From assembly GCF_029784135.1 (NCBI RefSeq), contig NC_073746.1:68140763-68204762 (forward strand): DNA of 64,000 nt, given 5' to 3'. A program made the translations under genes and the position numbers. The stretch comes from Toxorhynchites rutilus septentrionalis. Lineage: Eukaryota > Arthropoda > Insecta > Diptera > Culicidae. How positions within the stretch are numbered: position 1 is the stretch's first letter; each line of letters opens with the position of its first letter. Below the pieces are notes generated by a model, which worked only from the letters and a program-made list of their open reading frames with translations, was not told where the DNA came from and did not search any database. Shown piece after piece: positions 45,511-57,300 of this stretch.

Positions 45511-45825
45511 GGCTGTCAAAAAAGTCCTGCGGTATTTGTTTTGAATTTTCATTTGTTCATAAAATTAGTTACAATCATCTGTTTTAAGTCAAATATGCGC
45601 CGTTTTGTTCGATGACTTGTTCCCAACGAGATGCCAACTTCATTATACCCCTGTTATAGAAGCTCGCTTCCTTATTGGCAAAAAACTCGGATAGCCAATT
45701 TTCACAGGCCTCTTTTGTGGCTAACTTCTGACTACCTAGCTCGTTCGCCATGGACAAAAACAGGTGGTAGTCACTTGGTGCAAGGTCCGGACTATACGGC
45801 GGATGCAAAAGAACCTCCCATCCTA
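45511..45825 (-). pseudogene. Mariner transposon, 3' part
   Basis: The tip GGCTGTCAAAAAAGTCCTGC starts at 45511 after TA. On the - strand: HPPYSPDLAPSDYHLFLSM (third-Asp block) to the C-terminal EQVIEQNGAYLT. It is cut at about 45825 by the next repeat. Its left flank (45460-45510) matches palindrome-family sequence, so it had inserted there. Confidence 0.8.
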
Positions 45826-46838
45826 GGTCCCGGAGCCTGACACGACCGCACAGTTGACGTAGGATTCCGTTAGGCTATCTGTTGATTTTTGATATGTTTG
45901 AAGAATTATATCGTAAAATTCTTTGATAATGATTTGGTGGCCTCTTGAAAAGGGCCGTTTTGTTTGGTTGTTGGGTATTGTTTGGTTGTTGGGTATTGTT
46001 TGTTCACTCTACCAGTGTTTATCGAGTGATCATGACAGAAGGTTGGTAAACAAAACACATTTTTCAATTTTTCTCGCCGTATAAAGTTTTCTTGGGTGAA
46101 AATGAACACAACAAAACTGACAGCTTAAACCAGACGACCCGTTCTCGAGCGGGAACACACCTTGGTTTTCATTTATGAAAATTGAAATAAATCGTTTCAT
46201 ATATCAAGTCATTTTAAACACAACTGCTACCGTATACAATTTTACACTTACACTTGTGCTCCATTTTTCAGAATACACAATCGGTCATTGATATGAAATT
46301 TCACGAAACGACCAACAGTAAAGTTCCAAATTTAAATTTTATTTGCTAGAATTAATCGTATCACTCACCTTACTTGCAATATAAAAATGCACCCGACTTT
46401 CATGTATTTGCAATGTCGATTACCCCCAGGCAGCAGGTTTTGATGACTCTGTTAGGAAATACATTTCGGCAGGAACAAAAGCTCCCCCCATTTTCATGTA
46501 TTTGCAATGCCGATATTCCCCAGCAGCTTGGTTTTGATGTCTCTGTTAGGGACCCGCCGCTTGTTCCGTCAATTTCGACCAATCAGAAGTGGGTATTTGC
46601 GTTAGGATAGGGGTTGAGATTTTTCAATTATTCGATAGTTAGTTTCATGACATATATTAATTTCGTCAATATAAAAAATTGTTATGGAGTGCCGAAATCG
46701 ATTGACGCAAAAATCCTTCAATCCATCATGAAATGACTGAGCAATAAGCATTTGAAATTGGACAATTTTCACGATGTGATCGATTTTAGATTTTCAATTT
46801 GTACCCCAATATGTTCCCAAAAGACGTAATCCTACGTC
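45820..46838 (+). repeat. Palindrome-ended element (+ orientation)
   Basis: A damaged hairpin then CGACCGCACAGTTGACGTAG (45845), and an end palindrome GACGTAATCCTACGTC (46823-46838). It is the inverse of 53477-54803 over most of its length, with two minisatellite units at 46390-46560. The histone-like GGCCCTTTTCAAGAGGCC lies at 45942-45959 on the - strand. Confidence 0.8.
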
Positions 46839-47391
46839 AAAAAATATTTCTAATTTATTGCCTTTTTTATAGTAAATAGGTTCTTTTAAAATGTTTGTCG
46901 TGTTACACCGCCATGTTCATGAAATTTGATGAATTTGCTTATAATTTTCAACAATTTTTCCAAATACATTATTATGATACAAATATATGTTTCGGAGTTA
47001 CGTTGAAAAACATTTGGAGACATGTGGGTTAATACAAAACGTAGCGATAATGTTTTTCAACGTAACTCCTAAATATATATTTTTACCATGATGATGTATT
47101 TGGAAAAGTTGTTGAAAATTATAAGCAAATTCATAAAATTTCATGAACATGGCGGTGTAACACGACAAACATTTTAAAAGAACCTATTTACTATAAAAAA
47201 GGCAATAAATTAGAAATATTTTTTGACGTAGGATTACGTCTTTTGGGAACATATTGGGGTACAAATTGAAAATCTAAAATCGATCACATCGTGAAAATTG
47301 TCCAATTTCAAATGCTTATTGCTCAGTCATTTCATGATGGATTGAAGGATTTTTGCGTCAATCGATTTCGGCACTCCATAACAATTTTTTT
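46673..47391. repeat. Near-perfect inverted repeat, arms of about 342 bp
   Basis: The left arm 46673-47014 and right arm 47049-47391 are reverse complements with few mismatches and no net indel; the spacer is 34 nt (47015-47048). Each arm includes one end palindrome (46823-46838, 47225-47240) with its flanking AAAAAATATTTCTAATTT. A transcript would fold to a long hairpin. Confidence 0.9.
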
Positions 47392-47820
47392 AACATGGCG
47401 GTATAACACGACAAACATATTGATTAAGCTTATTTACCATTAAAAAAAATTAAAAAATATATATTTTAGATATTCAAAGTTTTTTTTTTGAAATAAATAA
47501 AAATGCTATTTTTTTCTCAGTGTATATTTTTTTTACATTTGGACATCAACACTCTATAACTCATTCTAAGACACTATTTCGGTAGGACTCATAGTTTTTG
47601 GGATATAAATTATCAAAGATTTCTTTTACTAAAATCGATACGCCCTTTTCAAAAGTTACACTTGAGTCAAAAAATTCCTAAGTGCGGTGGAAAACTCATA
47701 TTTCCTCCAACCCAAACGGAATACAAACTTTCATTCGAATCAAAAATACTCATAGAAAAACTTTTTGTCATTTGTCGATTTCATTTGGAATTGCTCTAAT
47801 GTGCCTCGATTGAATGTGAG
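47392..47820 (-). repeat. Dispersed repeat, inverse of 41050-41330
   Basis: TTACTAAAATCGATACGCCC (47626) and CAAACGGAATACAAACTTTC (47722) match 41050-41330 inverted. Confidence 0.6.
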
Positions 47821-50045
47821 CCTGTCGGCCACAATGGTATCCAATACGTGGACACGTGCACTTGAAAGTTCCACCATGAAACGGTTTCACAGTAGTAATC
47901 GTGTATGAAAATGATGATTGAAGAGTAAATTGAAATCAGATCAGATTAATTTGTGTTAAATTTGCTTTTATTTAATTTTACCAGATTAATCCAATGAACC
48001 TCCAACGAACAAATTATTTCACAAACCAAATTCGGACATACACCCAGGGTAGGATCGTAAATGTTGAATGGTTAGCTCATTACGTCCGACCGGCCTTGGG
48101 ATAACTATCAGGCTAGATCGATAAAAAGAAGAGCTGAATTCGATTTCGGGGTTGTTTGTACGTGTGTATAACTTCCGGAGGATTTCCCAGCGATGACAGC
48201 TTGTTAAAATTGCATGAACAAATTCTTTCTCCACATCCATAAAAATGTGTTAGTTTTTGGTTTAGTGCACTGCTGGAAAACACACATCGGAGGATTGTTA
48301 TCGGTGGCGTAGCCAACACCCTCGGCGAATTGGGACGAATTTTCACGATATGCTGAATAATTCAAACGCCAATAAAGGTATTTCGGCTGGATGGGTTTGA
48401 CCTACCATGGTCCAGTCAGGATCTAGGGGGTCGAAAATTGACTTTACAGCGCGTTAGGGCTAGTTTACTATTTTTTTTTCTCATGGAAAAACTCGTAAAA
48501 TGAAATCCCCATGGCCCAATGGCTAACGCTGTTAAGTTTATTACTTTTGCCACTCGTCGAACGGAGTAATGATTTAAAAATGAAACCAGAGTGAGGGACA
48601 TTGTGTTATTTGATTAAAACACAACCGGATAGCAAAAGTCATGTGATTGTCGTGCGAAAGTTCACTCTTTTTATGTAAAGGGAAGCCATTTTGTTGTGTG
48701 GACAATTGGCCGAAATGAAACAAAATGAAGCTATACATGTACTCGGGTCTCCAGATAATTAATTAAATTCCCTCTCCAGCATTGGCCACAGTAACACCAA
48801 TGTGCTTTTGTTCCTTTTTTTTCTCTGAACATCTTCAAAGCGTAAAGAGACACCAGCTGAAAGTAAACACTTTTTGTGAAACTGTTCTTCTCGCTACAGT
48901 TACTTCTGTTATATAAACTGTCTACTGAGAACGAGAAAACAAATGAAATAAGAATAGTTTTTCTTCCAAACTTTCTCCTCCTCGAGCCCAACTATCCCAG
49001 GCTTTTACGACTTCTTTAATGCTTTTACCCGTTCATTTGGCCACCTCCCGTTGAGTCCTTTTCTCTGCCACTGAAAATTACCTAGAAAAGGATTCACATT
49101 GCATAAAACTCTAACTTCAAAAGCTTACACTGGGATACTCGCTTTTCCCCGCCACTATTCGCCATCTGCACACACCCCGACCAACCAACTGGCAAATTGA
49201 ACAAGTTTAATTTATAATGCTTATTTTGAGATTTTCCCCCCCGGGTCCGACTTCTTTGTTTCCACAGTGGAGATTCCGGAAATACACTTTTTTATTACTA
49301 TCCCGTTTCCGCTGCTGTCTTTTGTCCCGGTGTCCACTTTGATACACTGGATGCTCTTGATAGAGTTAAACTTGGCGCTTTCTTGATTGAAACGTCCATT
49401 AGTAGGGATTAGGTATTCACAGGTGCGCCGTTACCGATTGGCCAGGTGAGCTGAACTTTGTTGCTCTCTTCAATAAAAAAAACGGAAACTTTTATCTGGC
49501 GCAGCCAATTGCTGCTTGCTTCTATTTTCTTCACCACTGTCTGCCATCCGCCAGGGTAATTTGTTTTGTTACCTGGAACCGGGAGCCATCGAGATCTTCA
49601 TTACATAGTTGTAACCATGAGGTGGTGGTGGTGTACGGGAAAGCGATCCTTGGGTGTAGATGCTATGATGAGAACACAGCTTTGAGGATTACACTGATGG
49701 GAATGCTATATCGGGAGGGATTTGATGAGACACAAACAAAGATTCTCTCGAGTTAGCATAGTTGTTCAGCGGAACACATAGCCGGTATACATTTCGTGAA
49801 CTAAGTGGGGTTCTTGTGTAAGCAACATATATCAAAATATGACACCTACAGAGAGTATCGGTATTTTAGAAACATTTTTAACATTAATTAGCACCAGTTT
49901 TTGGAGTCCTTTGTCCTTTGTCCTTTGACTTTGTCCATCAGCAGAATAGAGAATCTCGCATTTCTATCGCAGATTGACAACTTGAATAGTAGAACTTTTT
50001 TGTGAAGGAGTTTGCTTGATTTCGTTCAATTGGTTTTGTTTTTAT
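47821..50045. other. Longest stretch free of recognised repeats
   Basis: No ORF with motifs, no TIR pair, no LINE domain. Slightly higher GC around 49000-49650. It may be unique intergenic sequence between the second and third MMP genes; I see no specific element. Confidence 0.5.
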
Positions 50046-51702
50046 GACGTAGAACTACGTCTTTCATTAAGGGTGCCAAATCAGAAAACAGGTCACGTTT
50101 TTATGAAATAAAGTTAACGTTAAAAACTATTTTTGCCGAGAACGGATTCTGGCGATTTGCACACCAAACGAATCGGAAATTCCCTAAGATTTGTTCCACA
50201 TGCTAAAATCCCAATCAATCCCACAACACCATTAAAATCCCATAGTCTGTATATGGTTCTAATTGATGAAAATTGGAAGCATTCCTATTTCCTCTTACAT
50301 TTGTTCTGTCCATTTGTGTGCTTCCCTGAACAGAGCTGTCAATAACGAGCAACTTATCGACGAGCAATGGAGGGAAATCGTAAGATGTAAAGTCTCCGTG
50401 AATAAAGGAAAAGAAGAATAACGAAGGGGAATATTTGCCTTGAGTATAAACAGTGGATCTTGCTGAGGTAAACTTTATCCTTCTTGAGGACACCGACTGG
50501 ACAACACCGGTGAGGGATCGAATGCCTTTCTCAAGAAAATGGGGGGTGGAAGAGCAATACGAGGAAAAAGTAAATTTTTCCAATGGCCTTTTTGAAGGTT
50601 AGAGACGTATGAACTGAAGAAGTTTAAAGTCTCACATGTCTTCGTTTCGGATTGAGCAGTGGACGCGACCAAATCACTCACTCGCTGATGTCCCTAGCAT
50701 TGCAATCATTGCATCAAACTGACGCCATTACATTAAGGTTCTGAGCTACACGATTGTGTGGGGAATCATCAAGCTAAGCTATCGTCAGCTCACCAAGAAA
50801 ATAAATGTTCTGGAATTTTGTCAGTGATTTGGTTTCGCATGACGGTAAGAAAACTCTCTCCACAAAGGATGACAGCTAAGTTAATCTAGACTGGCTAAAT
50901 GAACAGAAAGAGCTTCTTTTGACCAGAGCGCAAAACAGAGATAAATATGTGTATATTTAGTTGATTCAAGCCATCAATATATGGATATTTGTATACGTAC
51001 GTGCGTGCTTCATAACCCGTACGTAAAAAAAGTGCATCTTCGCTGCGCTGAAACCCCATTTGTAATGATAAATATAAACAAGGAGGGGAGATAGCGGTAG
51101 GGAATTATTTACGCTAGGGTATTAGTAATGAATCTCTGCTGAGGCAAACATTTAGTTTTTTTTCCAAACAGTTAACATTGTTTGTCATCATAAAGACTTC
51201 GTTGGTGCCTTTGACATTGCATCAATGCATTGAACTGACGCTATGGTGAAGCAAGTTTAAGGTTGTGCGCCAAAAATTATTTGGGAAATACCAAGTTATT
51301 TAATACGTTATAATAAGTCATTAGTTTTTCTGGGTTCGCGTGCAGATATAGTTTATTTCGCCTTTTTAGTCACCAAGAAAGTAAATGTCGTTCTGGAGTT
51401 TTGTATGTGATTTGGTTTCGCTTGCCAGTAGCAAAACTTTCTCCACTAAGGACGACAGCTGCGCTTATATCGACCATGTATTGTTCGGCGAGCACAAAAA
51501 TGATTCATCAAACAATTGTCGTAAAATGATTCTACAATAAAAAAAAAACATTTCAGGGCGACCAAACTGGTAGAATGGTTATTTCAAAATTTTCGTAGCA
51601 TTATAAAATAATATCCGCAGTTGTAAACAAGTGACTTGAATTAAACTACAGCGTAGTTCTACGTCAACAATGCGGTCGTGTCTTGAACACAACCTCCTAT
51701 GA
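50046..51702 (-). repeat. Palindrome-ended element, 1.6-kb subfamily, copy B
   Basis: The end palindrome GACGTAGAACTACGTC (50046-50061); the hairpin end CGGTCGTGTC..GAACACAACC (51673-51693) before a T-run. It is the close inverse of 22892-24520, including the SINE-like block (50475-50640). Confidence 0.85.
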
Positions 51703-51742
51703 TTTTTTTTTGTGCCAAACAGACAGTCGAAAGCAGCTTTTT

Positions 51743-52993
51743 GACGTGGGACTACGTCTAACCGGAATATATGAGGGGTAAAATGAAAACCTAATCACAA
51801 AACATGCAGCAAAAAATGAAAGATTTCGAATGCTTATAACTCGAACATTTCTTACTGGATCGGAAAGATGTTTGCATCAATTGATAGGGAATACTTCTAC
51901 GTATCTAACGCAATTAATAAAATGTTATTCTTCTTTAGATAAACAATTGAATAACTGTAAGATGTTAAGCTTTATCTAAACACCCCAACTGCCTCGTTTT
52001 GATTGGCTCGATTTACAGCTTCCCCAATACAGCCATCTCAACCATGCAGCCTCGGGGAAATCAGTATTGCAAATACATAAAAGTATGGGGACTTTTGTTT
52101 TCACCGAAATGTGTTCCCTAACACAGACTTCAAAACCAAACAGCGTTGGAGAAATCGGCATTGCAAACACGTGAAAGTAGGGGGAGCTTTTGCTACCACC
52201 GAAATGTGTTCCTTAACAGAGATTTCAAAACCATGGTGCCTGGAGGAAATCGGCATTGCAAATTCATGCAAGTTGGGGATATTTTTGTTCCGACTGAAAT
52301 GTGTTTCCCTAACACAGACTTCAAATCCATGGAACGTGGGGAAATCGGCATTGCAAATACGTGCAAGTCGGGAGCATATTTGTTCCGACTGAAATGTGTT
52401 TCCCCAACACAAACGTCTAATCCATGAAGCGTGGGGAAATTGGCATTGCAAATACATGTAAGTCGAAGGCTTTTTTGTTCCGACTGAAATGTGTTTGCCT
52501 AACACAGACTTCAACACCAAGGTATCTGGTGAAATCGGCTTTGCAAATAAACTAGGAGTACTTTTGTACTCGCTTGCCTTTGTGCAGACTAGAATAAGTT
52601 TCCCTAACACGGTCTTCTAAACTTAGGAACCTGGGAAAATCGTGCATACGAGAGTACGAGAAGTAAGTACATTTGAGAGATGCAAACTACAGAGGAAAAT
52701 GTAAAGTAAAATAATCGTTTGATAATTTTTCCGTTCACATATTTTGTCCTAGGCATCATACCAAACGTAAAAGGACTGCCATTAAATTAACTTGTAACGA
52801 AGAGCATAATCTATCAAAATGCATGAATTGACCTTACATGGCATTTGTTCAATCTTTTTACTCACAAAGCAAATATATTGAATTCGCAAATTGTTGCATT
52901 CAATCAAAAATTAAATCAATACAAACAAATAATTGCTAAGCTAAGGTAGTCTCACGTCAACCTTGCGGTGATATCATAGATATAACCCATTCA
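51743..52993 (-). repeat. Palindrome-ended element, minisatellite subfamily (long)
   Basis: Left GACGTGGGACTACGTC (51743-51758); right AGTCTCACGTCAACCTTG, ATATCATAGATATAACCC and a T-run at 52994. It contains five full or nearly full 95-bp units. Confidence 0.85.
52108..52570 (+). repeat. 95-bp tandem minisatellite
   Basis: Units begin with GAAATGTGTT at 52108, 52201, 52296, 52391 and 52486, so spacing is 93 then exactly 95 bp. Conserved cores are CCCTAACACAGACTTCAAA and AAATCGGCATTGCAAATAC. Since 95 is not a multiple of 3, the 169-codon open frame here is a by-product. One or two units occur at 15043, 40580, 42720 (inverse), 46390 and 53760. Confidence 0.9.
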
Positions 52994-53476
52994 TTTTTTA
53001 TTTATTTTGCTATTTCAATATTGGAAAGTTTGTGACGACCATAAGGTACTCAAATAAAACGGATTCCCTGTGTTCGAAATATGTTTTCTGCGTTGATGAT
53101 ATTTATTGTATGCGTATGGCTTAAGTATTGGGCTGTTCTGAAATTTCGTGACGCCACTGATGATGACTAGATCGAGATGCTGATCGAGAATAATACTCGG
53201 TACACGACATTCAAATTCGTAAATTCACCATTGAAATTGAAAACTTCCAATTACGAGCGTCTGGTGAAGCTTGAATATGTTGACGCCTCGGTTGCAAACA
53301 ATTTGACAAAAAAAATGTAATTCTAGTCTCGCTGGAGCCTCAACAGTTAACAGCCTTTCTTAAGAATCACAGTATCATCAGCCTATAGACTACGATTTGA
53401 TCTTTTGATTATCCTACTTCGATGGTAGAGGCGGATGAACTATGAAGTTGAAAGGCTCGACACATCCAAGAATTTT
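52994..53476. other. Short gene-less stretch
   Basis: No repeat or gene recognised. Confidence 0.4.
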
Positions 53477-54803
53477 GACGTTGGATTACGTCTTTCGGGA
53501 ACATACTGGGGTACAAATTGAAAATCGAAAATCGAGCACATCGTGAAAATGGTCCAATTTCAAACGCTTATTGCTCAGTCATTTCATGATGGATTGATGA
53601 AATTTTTGCGTCAATCGATTTCGGCACTCCATAACAATTTTTTATATTGAAGAAATTGATATATGTCATGAAACTAACTATTGAACAATTGAAAAATTTC
53701 AGCCCCTATCCTAACGGAAATACCTACTTCTGATTGGTCGAAATTGACAACATAGGCGACGGGTCCCTAACAGAGACATCAAAACCAAGCTGCCTGGGGG
53801 AAAGCGGCATTGCAAATACATGAAACTAGGGGGAACTTTCGTTCCTACCGAAATGTATTCCCCAACAGAGACATCAAAACCAAGATGCCCGGGGGAAATC
53901 GACATTGTAAATATATGAAAGTCAGGGGCATTTTTATATTGCAAGTAAGGTGAGTGAAACGATGAATTCTTGCAAATAAAATTTTAAATTGGAACTTTAA
54001 TGTTGGTTGCTTCGTGAAATTTCATATCAATGACTGATCGTGTATTGTAAATGTAAAATTGTATATGGTAGCAGTTGTGTTGAAAATGACTTTATATATG
54101 AAACGATTCATTTAAATTTTGATAAATAAAAACCAATGTGTGTTCCCGCTCGAGAACGGGTCGTTTGGTTCAAGCTGTCTATTTTGTTGTGTTCGCTTTC
54201 ACTCAAGGAAAGTTTATACGGCGAGAAAAATTGGAAAAGTTAAGAAATATTAGAAAAAGTGACACATATAGTAATAGGTGTTGTTAGTCAAACTAAAATT
54301 CGCAATGGGTCGAATAAACATTCAGAAAGTAAAAAATATAAAAAAAATTACCTTTTCCATTTCAAATATGTTTTCTCTATGTTAAAGTAAAATGTTTTTA
54401 CTGATGAGAAAAAATGATAATTTTGTTCGGTATTGGTAATCATCTTATATTACATTAGTGAGTTTCTTATTTTTTATTGCATCCATACATATCACAGAAG
54501 GTATCGTCTAGAATCACAGATGGTGGTTTTAGTCATATCTCGTTCCACTTCAGTATTTTTTATCTGGTACGCACCATCCAACGACTGTTTACCATCCTTC
54601 TGTCATCATCACTCGGTAAACACTGGTGGAGTGAACAAACAATACCCAACAATCGAACAAAACAGTCCTTCTCAGGAGGCCATCAAATCATTATCAAAGA
54701 GTTTAACGATTTAATTCTTCAAACATTTCCAAAATCAACAGATAGCCTAACGGAATCCTACGTCAACTATGCGGTCGTGTGTCAGACACAACCCTCCTGT
54801 GAC
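53477..54803 (-). repeat. Palindrome-ended element
   Basis: Left GACGTTGGATTACGTC (53477-53492); right GGAATCCTACGTCAACTATG, GGTCGTGTGTCAGACACAAC hairpin and a T-run at 54804. It shares its left part with 46580-46838, two minisatellite units (53760-53930), and its right part with 13980-14516. A stem-loop-like GTCCTTCTCAGGAGGCC lies at 54668. Confidence 0.8.
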
Positions 54804-55400
54804 TTTTTTTCCGACTTGCATTGTGCACGCTAACCGATTGTCTCTCAAAATACATTCAAGACGTGTTGTTTGGCATAAGAAATTTCAACTAAGTATGCAA
54901 GTAATGCTCCTTGAAACGGCAAAAGTTTCTCTGGGACGTTAGTGGAATTTATTGACTACTGCGAGATGATACAAAACCTTGAACAACCCGAGCAAACAGG
55001 TTACCTGTCACAGTAACCATGCATACAGATACAAGCAAGTACGAAGTTTCCAAAGGTGTTCTCGAGATGATTCCATTTCCAGAGAGAATGACTGCAATAT
55101 ATTAGACTTTCGTCAAGCTTTTTAAGGCCTGGTTTTTTGATGGACATGTGATGTTTTGACCAGATTTAGTTGGTTATCACCAAAGCCAAGATGTATCGTG
55201 ACGAATAAGTGGAGTGGAGTGGTAACGAAAATGGATATATTGGGAAAATTTTGCACTGCAGATCCGGTCGATACAAACTTACGTTCGTGATGGAATGGTC
55301 AGTCTTCACGTTCTTCCCTGCATTTTCTCGCATATTAGCAATGATGATGTAGTACTACTACTGATCAGTAGTTAGTCGATCAAATTTTTAAAAAATTAAA
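54804..55400. other. Gene-less stretch downstream of the tRNA
   Basis: Nothing recognised except the T-run (A-run on + at 55390-55395) that could end the tRNA transcript. Confidence 0.4.
55390..55395 (-). terminator. RNA polymerase III terminator
   Basis: Six T on the - strand, five bases beyond the 3' end of the tRNA-Asn gene. Confidence 0.6.
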
Positions 55401-55417
55401 CGCCCCCGGGTGGACTC

Positions 55418-55469
<52 letters not shown>

Positions 55470-55474
55470 AAGGC
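55401..55474 (-). tRNA. tRNA-Asn(GTT)
   Basis: A 74-nt cloverleaf on the - strand: acceptor GCCTTCG/CGGGGGC (two G-U pairs), D arm GCGC..GCGC, anticodon stem TTCGG/CCGAA with loop CTGTTAA (anticodon at 55438-55440), T arm GGTGG TTCGAGT CCACC. A box (TGGCGCAATCGG) and B box (GGTTCGAGTCC) are intact. No intron. The two G-U pairs in the acceptor leave a small chance of a pseudogene. Confidence 0.9.
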
Positions 55475-55605
55475 CCTGATGGGATTTTGTGGATTTCTTG
55501 CTTGCTACGCTCCACGCTGGGAGCATAGTGTTTCCGTTAGAAGCTTCCAACCTGGGCGATTTGCAGCTCTCGCCTTGACCCGTGTCCAGGGCCTGGCCTG
55601 ACCGG

Positions 55606-56023
55606 GTAATGGAGTAAAAAGAGCCCCCAAACCAAATCACCAAATGGCAAATATTGTATAGGATATTAAATAAGAAATTTTGGCGGTTTATTTGAACCCC
55701 TATGTGGTTTAACATAGGATCTATAGTGAAAAACGTACTTTTTCATTTATTTCATGCCATCCTCAAAAGCTTCGAGATAAAAATTTAAAAAAAAAATAGA
55801 ATGTGCATCTGTCTACGGTCTATCAATAAAAATTTCATCAAAAATTTGTGTACTATAAAAATATTGAAATTTTGAATTTTTTTTTTTGATTTAGAGATTC
55901 AGTACTACTCTAATTCATATTTGAATGTGTTCTTATGGCTTTTCTAGATCTATGTGATTTTTTCAGTTTTTTTCAGTGTTGCGCGGTACAATTTTTTTTT
56001 ATATTTCCAAAAGATCTGGCTGG
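55606..56023 (+). repeat. Tandem duplication, unit 1 (418 bp)
   Basis: Starts GGGTAATGGAGTAAAAAGAG; later marks are CATAGGATCTATAGTGAAAA and GAGATTCAGTACTACTCTAA. The next unit repeats these in order, interrupted by insertions. Confidence 0.75.
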
Positions 56024-56120
56024 GTAAGGGAGTAAAAAGTCCCCACAAACCTAATCACCAGCTTAATGGAAAATATTGTATAGGGTACTGAATAAAACAT
56101 TTCGGCAGTAGTACCATATA

Positions 56121-56909
56121 CAGGTCAGACTCGATTATATGTGATTCGATTATATACAATTTTGGACTCGATTTAATATAAAAAAATATTTTTTTCCAAA
56201 CTGTATATAATCGAGTCGACCTTTCAACGTTAAGGTGAAATTTAAGGTATTACATGTACGGTGGGGTAACAATCGTGATTCTTGAAGATTTTGCTTTCAC
56301 CAGAAATTGTGTATATCAATATTAAGAAAGATAGTTGGACGTCAAAGAAAAAATTGTAGAGCGGTTAAAGAACTTCAATTTAATTGATAGAAACAATCTA
56401 GTTTTATAATTAGGATAAAATGAGTAATAACACATTAAAAATTATTAACTTTTAAGGTTTCCACTTCCAAAATGTTGTGTAATCCACTAATTTAGTTGTT
56501 CCACTCTATATCCTGCACTAAATTTTCTCATCTTTCAAATGAATCGTCAGAATCGTCTTCCGTAGCGTCCTTTTTAATGTAGAGCCAGTTTGAGGCAACA
56601 GAGTCCGAAACAAAAAAAAAGTTCTCTAACTCTGTCATTGTTGAAATTCGAACATAAGCGTAGGAGGTTTTTTTTCATCAAATATGATCATCTATCACCT
56701 TCTGAGAGAATCTGGATAAATTATTTTTTTTCATGTGAGAAAGGTGTTTTCTGACTTTAAGGGGATGAATCAAAAATCAAATTCTCCTTTTATTTTCAAA
56801 AAACGAAAAATACATGCAAAAAAAAATTTTTTTTGGCTCGATTATATACAGGATTCGATTATATACAGTGAAAAGGAATCAAAAACTGTATATAATCGAG
56901 TCCGCGCTG
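56121..56909. mobile_element. Pogo-like element with CTCGATTATAT ends
   Basis: CAGGTCAGACTCGATTATAT (56121) and ATATAATCGAGTCCGCGCTG (to 56909), TA on both sides. Sub-terminal TCGATTATATAC motifs repeat. The interior has no transposase. Confidence 0.75.
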
Positions 56910-57300
56910 TATATCCATATATGGTACACCATAGGATCTGTGGTGAAAAATGCACCTTTTCGTTTTTTTCACGCCATTCTCAATAGCTTTGAGACAAAAA
57001 TATGAAAAAAAATACTGAAAGTACATTTTACTAAGGTGTATCGATCAATATTTTCAAACATTTTTTTCATCAAAAAATCAAATAAAGGGTGTGTCACATC
57101 AAATTGCATCACGGAAAAAACGCTGTAGAAATTCGCCCAGTAGACCGATCCTTTTGAAAATTTTAGACAGTAAAATTAAAACTATTAAACAACTTTTGGC
57201 ATTTTCTTTTTATTCATACTTCGAGCCCAAGCCCGTATGCTCGCACCTTCCTCTTTACCCCGTCCATAAGGTTCTGTACAACGTCAGGTTGTAGTTTTTT

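Noticed and set aside
52108..52570. CRISPR-like array
   Set aside because: Period 95 bp with no short repeat/unique spacer pattern, in a eukaryotic genome; it is a minisatellite.
52101..52610. 169-codon open frame on the - strand as a gene
   Set aside because: It runs across the 95-bp minisatellite; open frames on both strands come from the repeat, and none has a domain.
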